A DNA stretch of 22,144 nucleotides from an uncultured Verrucomicrobiota bacterium (GTDB lineage: Bacteria > Verrucomicrobiota > Kiritimatiellia > RFP12 > UBA1067): the NCBI GenBank assembly GCA_947305585.1, contig CAMZDY010000010.1, positions 1 to 22,144 of the forward strand. Reading direction: 5' to 3'. Numbering within the stretch: the stretch's first letter is position 1; every line of letters begins with the position of its first letter. A program made the position numbers and the translations under genes. Positions 4,542 through 11,390 of this stretch are shown here, in pieces. The notes beneath the pieces were generated by a model that had not been told where the DNA came from, ran no database searches, and was given only the letters and a program-made list of their open reading frames with translations.

Positions 4542-5855
4542 TCACAGATCGTTGAGCGCGGCCACGCCGGGAAGCGTCTTGCCTTCGAGGAACTCGAGGG
4601 ACGCGCCGCCGCCGGTGGAGATGTGGCTCATCTCGGCGGCCTTGCCGCTCTTCTTCACGGCGCTGACGCTATCGCCGCCGCCGATGATGGAGGTGCCGCC
4701 ATTGGCCTTGACGGTGGCTACCGCGTCGCACACGCCATAGGTGCCCTTGGCGAGGGGCGCGAACTCGAAGCAGCCCATGGGGCCGTTCCAGACCACGGTC
4801 TTGGCGCCCTTGATGGCCTCGGCGAAGAGCTCGACGGATTTGGGCCCGATATCGAGACCCATCCAGCCGTCTTCGATGTCGCCTTCGCAAACCTTGATCG
4901 TGATGTCGCTCGCGTCCTTCTCGGCCGGGAACTTGTCGGCCACGACGTTATCGACCGGCAGGAGAATCTTGACGCCGCGGGCCTCGGCGGCCTTCAGCAT
5001 CTCGCCGCAGTAGGCCACCTGCTCGTCCTCGCACAGCGAAGCGCCGACCTTGAGGCCCTGGGCCTTCTTGAAGGTGTAGGCCATGCCGCCGCCGATGATG
5101 AGGGTGTCGACCTTGGCGAGGAGATTCTTGACGACGGCCAGCTTGTCGCTGACTTTGGCGCCGCCCAGGATCGCCACGAAAGGACGGACGGGATTTTCGA
5201 CCGCGTCGCCCAGGAACTTGAGCTCCTTCTCCAGCAGGAAGCCGGAAACGGCAGGCTGGAGATAGTCGGCCACGACCGCAGTGGAGGCGTGGGCGCGGTG
5301 CGCCGTGCCGAACGCGTCGTTGCAGTAGATATCGCCGTAGGAAGCGAGCTTCTTGGCCATCTCCTGACGCTCGGCCTTGAGCTCGGCCTTCTTGGCGGCG
5401 AACTCTTCGTCGGTCAGGTGGATGCCCTTCTTTTCGTCGTCCTTCTTGACCTTGCCGTCTTCGGCCTTGTAGAAGCGGGTGTTCTCGAGGAGCGCCACTT
5501 CGCCCGGCTTGAGCGCGGCCACCACCTCGTCCGCGGCCATGCAGTCGGGGACGAACTTGACCGCGAGGCCCAGCTTTTCCGACAGCGCTTCGGCTACCGG
5601 CTTCAGCGTGAACGCCGCGTTCTCCGCCTTGGGCTCCGCGCCCAGCTTGACGCCTTTCGGCCGGCCGAGGTGGCTCATGAGCACGAGCGAACCGCCCTGC
5701 TCCAGCACGTACTTGATGGAGGGGAGCGCGGCCACGATGCGGGTGTCGTCGGTGATCTTGCCGGAGCCGTCCTTGGCCATCGGCACGTTGAAGTCGACGC
5801 GCATCACCACGCGCTTGCCCGCGAGGGCGACGTCACGCAAAGTCTTCTTGGCCAT
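4542..5855 (-). CDS. pgk: Phosphoglycerate kinase
   Basis: 437 residues. It catalyses 1,3-bisphosphoglycerate + ADP to 3-phosphoglycerate + ATP in glycolysis. The N-terminal signature RVDFNVP (19-25), the substrate site SHLGRPKG (61-68), the NDAFGTAHRAHAS motif (179-191), the nucleotide-binding GGGDSV (392-397) and the C-terminal HISTGGGASLEFLEGKTLPG are all intact. The protein is about 40 residues longer than usual. The extra length is a charged, Lys/Glu-rich insertion at about 132-165, between LLENTRFY and the AKKLASYGDIY segment. The start ATG has an AAGGAGG Shine-Dalgarno 8 bases upstream that overlaps the last codons of rpsT, and only 3 bases separate the two genes, so they share a transcript. 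Confidence 0.97.
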   Translation of the reverse strand: MAKKTLRDVALAGKRVVMRVDFNVPMAKDGSGKITDDTRIVAALPSIKYVLEQGGSLVLMSHLGRPKGVKLGAEPKAENAAFTLKPVAEALSEKLGLAVKFVPDCMAADEVVAALKPGEVALLENTRFYKAEDGKVKKDDEKKGIHLTDEEFAAKKAELKAERQEMAKKLASYGDIYCNDAFGTAHRAHASTAVVADYLQPAVSGFLLEKELKFLGDAVENPVRPFVAILGGAKVSDKLAVVKNLLAKVDTLIIGGGMAYTFKKAQGLKVGASLCEDEQVAYCGEMLKAAEARGVKILLPVDNVVADKFPAEKDASDITIKVCEGDIEDGWMGLDIGPKSVELFAEAIKGAKTVVWNGPMGCFEFAPLAKGTYGVCDAVATVKANGGTSIIGGGDSVSAVKKSGKAAEMSHISTGGGASLEFLEGKTLPGVAALNDL

Positions 5856-5858
5856 GAC

Positions 5859-6149
5859 TCAGGCCTCCTTGGCGGCCGCCGCCATCTTGTTGAGCTTGAG
5901 CTGGGCGCGGCTCTTCTTGCGGTCGGCGGTGTTCTTCTTGATGATACCCTTCTTCACCGCCTTGTCGAGACCCGACACGAACTCCTTGAACTTCTTGTCC
6001 GCAGTTTCCTTCTCGCCCGCGTCGGCGGCCTTGAAGAGCTTCTTGTGCGAGTCGTGAAGCTTCGCCTTGACGACGGAGTTCCGCTTGTTCGCCTTAGCAT
6101 TCTGACGATCACGCTTCCTGGCGGCACGACCGCCCTTGATGTTTGCCAT
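5859..6149 (-). CDS. rpsT: 30S ribosomal protein S20
   Basis: 96 residues, very rich in Lys, Arg and Ala, beginning MANIKGGRAARKRDRQNAKAN, close to the canonical S20 N-terminus. S20 binds 16S rRNA as an early assembly protein of the small subunit. The start has AAGGAG 8 bases upstream, and a near-consensus promoter lies about 37 bases before the ATG. As first gene of the operon it couples ribosomal protein expression to pgk and the downstream genes. Confidence 0.96.
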   Translation of the reverse strand: MANIKGGRAARKRDRQNAKANKRNSVVKAKLHDSHKKLFKAADAGEKETADKKFKEFVSGLDKAVKKGIIKKNTADRKKSRAQLKLNKMAAAAKEA

Positions 6150-6185
6150 TTTCTTTTTCTCCTTGGTTTGGAAAATTTTTATGAT

Positions 6186-6214
6186 ATTATATCATATTCC
6201 GCGCAGAAAATCAA
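6186..6214 (-). promoter_or_regulatory. Promoter of the rpsT-pgk operon
   Basis: Minus-strand -35 TTGATT (6209-6214), 17-base spacer, perfect -10 TATAAT (6186-6191). Predicted start near 6179, leader about 30 bases. The -10 is embedded in a perfect palindrome with 8-bp arms, TATGATAT-A-ATATCATA, the same design as at 15-43. It lies immediately after the stop of the last gene of the upstream operon, and no GC-rich terminator separates the two, so read-through into rpsT is possible. Confidence 0.85.
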
Positions 6215-6223
6215 TAGGAAATA

Positions 6224-6793
6224 TCACAAAAGATGCTGGCCGGAATCCACCGGCACCACGCAGCCGGATACGAACGGCGTCTCCAGCAGGAAGCGTACGG
6301 CAGCGGCCACAGCTTCAGGCGAGGGGCGGCCGAACGGAACGGGTCCGGCCTTTTCGCGCACCGCCACCGGGGCCATCACGGGACCGGGCGCAACCGCGTT
6401 AACCCGCACTCCGGGATGGAGCTTAAGCGTAAGCTCGAGGAGCCGGCGCTTGGTCCAAGCGTAAAAAGAACTATCGTTCCGGCTCGGGGATAAGACGCGG
6501 GAATCGAGGATATTCACGATATTCGGCGCGATTTGCTCCTCAATGATGCGCTTGGGCGCCAGATAGTTCACGAGCATCAGATCGGGGTCGGAACCGGAGA
6601 AAAGCGCCGCATTGTTGACGACGGCATCGAACTTGGGGAGATCCCAAGCATGGCGGAAATCGAGGGTGAAATCGGCTCCGGCATCGGCCCGGTGGGAAGA
6701 AGTGAAAACCTTCCAGCCATGTTCGCGCAAATGGGCGGAAATGGCGAGCCCCAGCCGGACGGTGCCGCCAGTAACCAGAACCGTGCCGCTCAT
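6224..6793 (-). CDS. FolM/pteridine-reductase-like short-chain dehydrogenase
   Basis: 189 residues, a short SDR. The cofactor motif is TGGTVRLG (8-15), i.e. TGX3RXG, the variant typical of pteridine reductases that use NADPH. NNA (60-62) and YAWTK (Y111, K115) are present. The usual catalytic Ser position is occupied by D97 14 residues before the Tyr, as in FolM and PTR1, where an Asp-Tyr-Lys set reduces dihydrofolate or dihydromonapterin. The ending FVSGCVVPVDSGQHLL resembles that of E. coli FolM. A folB gene three genes upstream supports a pterin role. The ATG at 6793 overlaps the cinA stop as ATGA; a longer reading is discarded. It is the last gene of the large operon. At 189 residues it is about 50 shorter than FolM. 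Confidence 0.72.
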   Translation of the reverse strand: MSGTVLVTGGTVRLGLAISAHLREHGWKVFTSSHRADAGADFTLDFRHAWDLPKFDAVVNNAALFSGSDPDLMLVNYLAPKRIIEEQIAPNIVNILDSRVLSPSRNDSSFYAWTKRRLLELTLKLHPGVRVNAVAPGPVMAPVAVREKAGPVPFGRPSPEAVAAAVRFLLETPFVSGCVVPVDSGQHLL

Positions 6794-7248
6794 ACGGCCA
6801 ACATCCCCAGCGCATGAGTTACCGCCTGCGCCCGCACTGCCGCGCGGTCGCCTGCGAAGATGGCCTTTTCGGTACGGACGCCATCGGGTCCGGCCAGTCC
6901 GAACCAGACGAGCCCCACCGGCTTTTCCGGCGTGCCGCCATCGGGTCCGGCGATGCCGGTGATGCTGACGGCCCGGTCCGCGCCGAGGAGCTTGCGGACG
7001 CCCGACGCCATCTGGGCCGCGCATTCGGAAGAGACGGCACCCTTAACGGACAGCGTTTCCGCGCTCACGCCGAGGACATGCTCCTTGACGGAATTGGAAT
7101 AGCTGACGATTCCGCCCAGATAGACCTGACTCGCGCCGGGGACCGACGTGATGGCTTGGCCCACGCCGCCTCCGGTGCAACTTTCGGCGGTGGCGCAGGT
7201 GAGATTTTGCGCGCTCAAGAGCGCAACGAGTTTTTCCGCTTGGGTCAT
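6790..7248 (-). CDS. pncC: CinA C-terminal domain protein (nicotinamide-nucleotide amidohydrolase)
   Basis: 152 residues, a stand-alone CinA C-terminal (PncC) domain. Members deamidate nicotinamide mononucleotide to nicotinate mononucleotide in pyridine nucleotide salvage. The signature ATAESCTGGGVGQ (19-31), with the catalytic Ser in ESCTGG, is intact, as are GGIVSYSNSVKEHVLGV and SITGIAGPDGGTPEKPVG. The N-terminal molybdopterin-binding-like domain of full-length CinA is absent, as in E. coli PncC. The ATG overlaps the murI stop by 4 bases and its own stop overlaps the SDR start by 4. Confidence 0.92.
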   Translation of the reverse strand: MTQAEKLVALLSAQNLTCATAESCTGGGVGQAITSVPGASQVYLGGIVSYSNSVKEHVLGVSAETLSVKGAVSSECAAQMASGVRKLLGADRAVSITGIAGPDGGTPEKPVGLVWFGLAGPDGVRTEKAIFAGDRAAVRAQAVTHALGMLAV

Positions 7249-7898
7249 ACGAGGAGCCTCCTGATCTGCCGGGCTACGGCGGGACTGGGGTCTACCACTT
7301 CCGCGCGTCCGGCGGCGATACGTTCGATTACCGGTTTGAGGTGGGGGAAGTGGGTGCAGCCGAGGACGAGCCGGTCGGCTCCGGCTTCGATGAGCGGCAG
7401 GATATGGTCCGCCACCGCCCTTTCGGCCTCGGGTCCGTCCGTGATGCCGCGCTCGACCAGTTCCACCCAGTCGTCGGCGACGCGGGTAAGGACTTTGACG
7501 TGTCCGGCATAACGGCAGGAAGTGTTGCGATAGAGCCGTCCCGCGAAAGTGCCCCGGGTGGCGAGCACGCCCACCACGCCGGATTTGCTGGACTGGGCGG
7601 CGGGCTTGACGGCAGGTTCGAGCCCCACGAATTTGATGTGGGGGTAGGCCGCACGGAGATGGTCGATGGCCTGGGCGGTGGCGGTGTTGCAGGCGAGCAC
7701 CACGATCCGGCAGCGGTGCCGCTCCACCAGTTCCCGCGTCAGCCGGTCGGCGATGGCGATGATTTCGGCCTGGGACTTGTTGCCGTAGGGACAGTTGGAA
7801 TTGTCGGCCAGGTAGACGAACGGTTCGCCGGGACACTCGCGCAGGAACGCCTCGAGGATGCAAAGTCCGCCGAAACCGCTGTCGAAGAAGCCGGTCAT
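7245..7898 (-). CDS. murI: Glutamate racemase
   Basis: 217 residues. It interconverts L- and D-glutamate without cofactor, supplying D-Glu for peptidoglycan. Both catalytic cysteines are present in their motifs: ACNTAT (C70) and GCTHFP (C181). The N-terminal FFDSGFGGL with D6/S7 and the ADNSNCPYGNKS loop are canonical. Most MurI proteins have 255-285 residues; this one is short at the C-terminus, ending soon after VVDPSPAVARQ, but every active-site element is kept. The ATG overlaps the folB stop by 4 bases. Its place in an operon with murJ, mrdA and rodA fits a cell-wall role. Confidence 0.94.
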   Translation of the reverse strand: MTGFFDSGFGGLCILEAFLRECPGEPFVYLADNSNCPYGNKSQAEIIAIADRLTRELVERHRCRIVVLACNTATAQAIDHLRAAYPHIKFVGLEPAVKPAAQSSKSGVVGVLATRGTFAGRLYRNTSCRYAGHVKVLTRVADDWVELVERGITDGPEAERAVADHILPLIEAGADRLVLGCTHFPHLKPVIERIAAGRAEVVDPSPAVARQIRRLLV

Positions 7899-8221
7899 GG
7901 GTATTGGGCGCTGACGCTCTCCAGTTTCGGGATCGATCCGAACTTGGTCACCTTGACGCGCACGGCGCCCAGATCCTTGATGCTGTCGAACGCGAGTTTG
8001 GCGGCGCGCTCGACGAGCCGGGGCGCGCTTTGCTCGAGCGCGGTCTGGATGCGTCCGGCCACTTCGACGTAGTCGACGGTGCCGGCGAGATCGTCGCTGT
8101 CCGCCGCCTGGACGGGCACATCGAGCTCCACGTCGAGGCGGAGCCGACGGGGTGCAAGCCGCTCGTGCGGCAGATCGCCGATGATGCAGCTCACTTCAAG
8201 ATTGTTCAGCGTCAGCAACAT
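7895..8221 (-). CDS. folB: Dihydroneopterin aldolase family protein
   Basis: 108 residues, close to the ~120 usual for FolB, which cleaves 7,8-dihydroneopterin to 6-hydroxymethyl-dihydropterin and glycolaldehyde in folate synthesis. Characteristic elements are SCIIGDLPHER (E20), TVDYVEVAGRI (Y51), LVERAA (E71) and a Lys before the IP pair (K93), the positions used by the enzyme. The ATG at 8221 has GGAAGG about 9 bases upstream and overlaps the end of the thiamine pyrophosphokinase gene by 26 bases; a later GTG would cut into the conserved first strand. Its stop overlaps the murI ATG. Confidence 0.88.
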   Translation of the reverse strand: MLLTLNNLEVSCIIGDLPHERLAPRRLRLDVELDVPVQAADSDDLAGTVDYVEVAGRIQTALEQSAPRLVERAAKLAFDSIKDLGAVRVKVTKFGSIPKLESVSAQYP

Positions 8222-8810
8222 ATACCATGACCTTCCGGTTGGTTTTGACCATGATCTGGCTTCCCTGCGCCCGGTTCAGGGTGGCGCGGTAGAGATTAGT
8301 GAAGCGGACTTTGTCGAGCGGCCACTCCAGACCCTCGCTCTCCATGCGCGTGGCCGGATCGGGGGCGAAAACCGACACCCCGGCGCCCTTTTCCGTCGCG
8401 ATGACGCTCGGCACGGGGCCCGGCACGACGGGATAGAACCATCCATAGTCCGAAACCATCACGACACCCCATTCGAGCGCGCGGAAGATATTGCCGAGCG
8501 TATGGTCCTCGCGTTTGCCGGTGGCGCCCAGAATGACGAGTTCTTCCTTTTCCGCGACCGGATGCTTGATCGCATAGCGATACGCCTTTTCGAGATCGTT
8601 CGTATTCTGCTCGGACACCCGCACGTCCACCGGTCCGCTGTCGCCATCGCCCACCGTCGTCACGTTTTTGAAGCCGAGCGATTTGGCTTCGAGTCCCGCC
8701 CGGTCGCAGGCGATGATGCGGCTGGCATTGCAGAGCAGATTCCACGCCTGGCCGCCCTTCCGGGGAAAATCGCCCGCCGCCAGAATGACCGTGAGTTTTC
8801 GGTCCATCAT
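8196..8810 (-). CDS. Thiamine pyrophosphokinase family protein
   Basis: 204 residues. It shows the TPK layout: an N-terminal alpha/beta domain with ACDRAG (34-39), GDGDS (54-58), an NTNDLEKA segment (69-76) and LGATGKREDHTLGN (94-107), followed by a beta-rich C-terminal domain. TPK transfers pyrophosphate from ATP to thiamine. Family members usually show a K/D-x-TD motif where this has QNTND, so the active site is slightly divergent. The ATG at 8810 overlaps the GH123-like stop as ATGA; a second Met follows at once. Confidence 0.82.
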   Translation of the reverse strand: MMDRKLTVILAAGDFPRKGGQAWNLLCNASRIIACDRAGLEAKSLGFKNVTTVGDGDSGPVDVRVSEQNTNDLEKAYRYAIKHPVAEKEELVILGATGKREDHTLGNIFRALEWGVVMVSDYGWFYPVVPGPVPSVIATEKGAGVSVFAPDPATRMESEGLEWPLDKVRFTNLYRATLNRAQGSQIMVKTNRKVMVYVADAEQS

Positions 8811-10003
8811 TTTTCGCCTTTCAGCGCGGCGGAGATGCCGTTGCGCAATTCGAGGAAACGGACCGAGGGATTGCCGTCGGGATAGACGAGGAAAGTGTCG
8901 CCCGCCGGCCAATTGCCGAAGGAGGCGTCGCGATCGGGATCTTGCGGCCAGGAATTGTAGGCCCAGCGCAGGAAGCCGTCCAGACCGGTTTCGGCGGCAT
9001 GATGCGCCAGCCAGAACGACTCTTCCCGGGGCGAATGGATGAAGGTGTTGGGACGCGCGGGATGGCAACAGACGTAAAAAGAGGTAAGGAGGCCCGACTC
9101 TCGGCGCCGGGGCAGGACGTCCGTCAGAAACGAATCGTCGAGCCGGGTGAAACTCTGGGAGTAATAGTCGATCGCCAGTCCCGCAAAGTCGGACGCGGCG
9201 CGGTCGCCCGCCATCTGGATCTTCAGTTCCGGCGCCACCTCCTTCACGAGCCGCACGATGGCGTCCACTTCCTCCGGAGACCGCTCGTCCATCGCGATAA
9301 AGGCCGATTCGAGCCAGCCCTTTTCGCGCAAGTGGTCGCAGAGCGAACGAAGATATGGCGTCCAGAACCGGGCATACTCGGGGGTGCCGGGAACGAGCGG
9401 ACGCGCGATTTCGTTGCCGGCCGGGTCGCGCCAACGATGGACGTTACCCCAGGGACACATGGTCCAGCAGGAGAGGTAGGGACCCAGTCCGCACGCGCGC
9501 GCGAAGTCCACATATTCGTCGAAGCGGGACCAATCGTAGATCCAGCGTCCATCTTCCAGTTCCGTAATGCCGACCATCGACCAATACGCATCGAAGCACT
9601 GGTGGTTCCAAGGCAGATCGAGGAGCGTGACGGTGACGAACTTCTGTCCCGCTTCGGCCAGCATCGTCCATAATGGGCGCATGGCCGCATAGTGCGCGGG
9701 GGAGAACGGCTCCACGCCACGGACTCTCGCCACCGCCCAAGGGTGCTGCCACAGGTCGAGGAGATAGGTGTTGGGCGGCATTTGGCGGTCCAGCACCTCC
9801 ACATCGCCGTAGATGCCGGGCGGGACGGAGCCTTTCAGCTCCGCAACGTCGTTTCCGGCGCCCCAGACCACCTTGTCCGGATAGCCGTTCGCGCGATCAA
9901 GTTTGCCGGTACGGACCACGAGCGGCGACTCGACCGGTCCGAAATGATATCGCGTTTCGCCCTGCCAGATCGCAATCATCGCCGCCAGAACCGCCAGAAT
10001 CAT
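8807..10003 (-). CDS. GH123/DUF4091-like glycoside hydrolase, probably exported
   Basis: 398 residues. The N-terminus (1-14) is hydrophobic and may be a signal sequence, though it lacks a basic residue. The C-terminal half matches the DUF4091 catalytic domain of GH123: the IAMDERSPEE segment gives the adjacent Asp-Glu pair (D239, E240) used in substrate-assisted cleavage of N-acetylgalactosaminides, and FLRWAYNSW then WPAGDTFLVYPDG (365-377) is the family's ending. Substrate is not determined; a wall- or glycan-derived amino sugar is a guess from context. The ATG at 10003 overlaps the transporter stop by 4 bases; a longer open frame back to 10711 is only antisense-like reading over that gene. 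Confidence 0.82.
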   Translation of the reverse strand: MILAVLAAMIAIWQGETRYHFGPVESPLVVRTGKLDRANGYPDKVVWGAGNDVAELKGSVPPGIYGDVEVLDRQMPPNTYLLDLWQHPWAVARVRGVEPFSPAHYAAMRPLWTMLAEAGQKFVTVTLLDLPWNHQCFDAYWSMVGITELEDGRWIYDWSRFDEYVDFARACGLGPYLSCWTMCPWGNVHRWRDPAGNEIARPLVPGTPEYARFWTPYLRSLCDHLREKGWLESAFIAMDERSPEEVDAIVRLVKEVAPELKIQMAGDRAASDFAGLAIDYYSQSFTRLDDSFLTDVLPRRRESGLLTSFYVCCHPARPNTFIHSPREESFWLAHHAAETGLDGFLRWAYNSWPQDPDRDASFGNWPAGDTFLVYPDGNPSVRFLELRNGISAALKGEK

Positions 10004-11313
10004 ATCAGCGAAATGAATATGGCCGCAAACATCACGGGGGCCAGATATTTGATGAGGATACGGTAATAGCCGAAGGCGAACATCCGGTGGCGACCATGCT
10101 TGGTGGCCTCGTAGCGGACAAAGTCGGGTCCGGCGATCCAGCCGATGAAAATGCAGGTGGAAAACGCGCAAACCGGCATCAGGACGTTGTTGGTGAGGTA
10201 GTCGGCTTTGTCCAGGAATCCGAGCGAGATGGCGCTGGGGAGCCCTGCCGTTACGGTATAGACGGCCACGAGCAGCGTACCGGTGCGGCGTTTGAGGCCG
10301 GTGCGGTCGCAAAGCGAGGCGACGCAAGTTTCGCAGAGGGAAATGTTGCTCGTGAGCGCCGCGAAGAGCACGAGGAGGAAGAACGCCAGCGCCACCATCC
10401 GCGAACACGGCATCTGGGCGAAAACCTGCGGCAGCGAGACGAACATGAGTCCCGGGCCGGCGCTGCGGGCCAGTTCCTCGCCGCCGAACGCGAACACGGG
10501 CGGAATGATGATGAGTCCGGCCAGGAAAGCCACAACGGTATCGCAAAAGCCGATATGGAAGGCGGACTTCGGCATGTGGGTGGCTTCCGGCACGTAGGAA
10601 CCGTAGGTGATCATGATGCCCATCGCGATCGAAAGCGAGAAGAACATCTGCCCCAGCGCCGCGAGGATCATCTTGCCCAGCAGCATGGGCGAGAAGCTTC
10701 CGTCCGCGCAAAGGCGGGAGAAATCGGGCACGAAATAGAATTTGAGTCCGGGCCGCGACTCGGGCTGGCAGAGGACGAACGCCGCCACGCCCAGCACCAG
10801 AAAGAGGAGCGCAGGGAGCATCACCTTGTTGGACCGCTCCACGCCCTTCTCCACTCCGAACCAGACGAAGACGAAAGTGAGAAACGCGAACACGGCCATC
10901 ATGAAGACGGATTCGGCCGCATTGCCGGTGACCGCGCCGAAATCAGGCGCCGAGCCCACGAAAAGATATTCGGCGAAATATTTGATACACCACCCGCCGA
11001 TCACCCCGTAATAGGGCATGATCAGAAACGGAATCACCGTGCCCAGCCAACCCACGAAGACCCAGCGCCGGTTGAGCTTGCGGAAGGCTTCGATCGGCGA
11101 AAGCCGGGTGGCCCGGCCGATGGAGATTTCGGTAATGAGCATGAAGACGCCAAAACCGAAGAACAACAGGAGATAAGTCAAAAGGAAAATCCCCCCGCCA
11201 TAGGTGGCGGCATTGGCGGGAAACCGCCAGAGATTCCCTAGGCCGACCGCAGACGCCGCTGCGGAGATTACGAATCCGAGTTGTCCCGACCAGCTTCCGC
11301 GATCTTTTTCCAT
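10000..11313 (-). CDS. Sodium-dependent NSS-family (LeuT-fold) transporter
   Basis: 437 residues, the normal bacterial size, with about 11 membrane segments. TM1 carries SAVGLGNLWRFP (21-32), the unwound Na+/substrate-binding stretch of the neurotransmitter:sodium symporter family. GVEKGVERSNKVMLP (153-167), the TM6 segment GQMFFSLSIAMG (221-232) and TM8 TSNISLCE (321-328) fit LeuT, TnaT or MhsT. It should import an amino acid with sodium in the inner membrane; the substrate cannot be read off. The start MEKDRGSW fits the family N-terminus (R-G-S-W). It follows murJ by 77 bases that hold a small ORF, and its stop overlaps the next gene by 4 bases. Confidence 0.93.
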   Translation of the reverse strand: MEKDRGSWSGQLGFVISAAASAVGLGNLWRFPANAATYGGGIFLLTYLLLFFGFGVFMLITEISIGRATRLSPIEAFRKLNRRWVFVGWLGTVIPFLIMPYYGVIGGWCIKYFAEYLFVGSAPDFGAVTGNAAESVFMMAVFAFLTFVFVWFGVEKGVERSNKVMLPALLFLVLGVAAFVLCQPESRPGLKFYFVPDFSRLCADGSFSPMLLGKMILAALGQMFFSLSIAMGIMITYGSYVPEATHMPKSAFHIGFCDTVVAFLAGLIIIPPVFAFGGEELARSAGPGLMFVSLPQVFAQMPCSRMVALAFFLLVLFAALTSNISLCETCVASLCDRTGLKRRTGTLLVAVYTVTAGLPSAISLGFLDKADYLTNNVLMPVCAFSTCIFIGWIAGPDFVRYEATKHGRHRMFAFGYYRILIKYLAPVMFAAIFISLI

Positions 11314-11387
11314 TGCTCCAGTTTCCGTTCCAGCCGCCGGATCGTCTCCCGGCGGGCATCAGTGCGTTCGTAATCTCCGTCGGCCAT
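11268..11387 (-). CDS. Possible 39-residue charged helical protein overlapping the NSS start
   Basis: Between murJ and the transporter an ORF opens at ATG 11387, 3 bases after the murJ stop, with AAAGG 7 bases upstream, and closes at TAA 11268-11270. It overlaps the first 46 bases of the NSS gene in another frame. The product starts MADGDYERTDARRET and continues with a strongly charged helix (IRRLERKLEQWKKIAEA). It has no membrane segment. It may be a real microprotein or only a coupling ORF that carries ribosomes to the transporter start. No homologue is known to me. Confidence 0.4.
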   Translation of the reverse strand: MADGDYERTDARRETIRRLERKLEQWKKIAEAGRDNSDS

Positions 11388-11390
11388 GGC

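Noticed and set aside
6150..6223. Rho-independent terminator between the large operon and rpsT
   Set aside because: The only inverted repeat here is AT-only and coincides with the rpsT -10 box, so it is better explained as promoter sequence.
4335..6464. 709-residue plus-strand open frame
   Set aside because: It is antisense to uup, pgk and rpsT, has low-complexity His/Gly/Leu/Asp-rich composition, and arises from GC-rich codon bias.
7245..7898. murI as a pseudogene because it is short
   Set aside because: Both catalytic cysteines and all motifs are present, the frame is intact, and it is coupled on both sides.
10004..10711. Extension of the GH123-like frame upstream to 10711
   Set aside because: That part is Arg/His/Pro-rich out-of-frame reading of the NSS transporter; the ATGA start at 10003 is far better.
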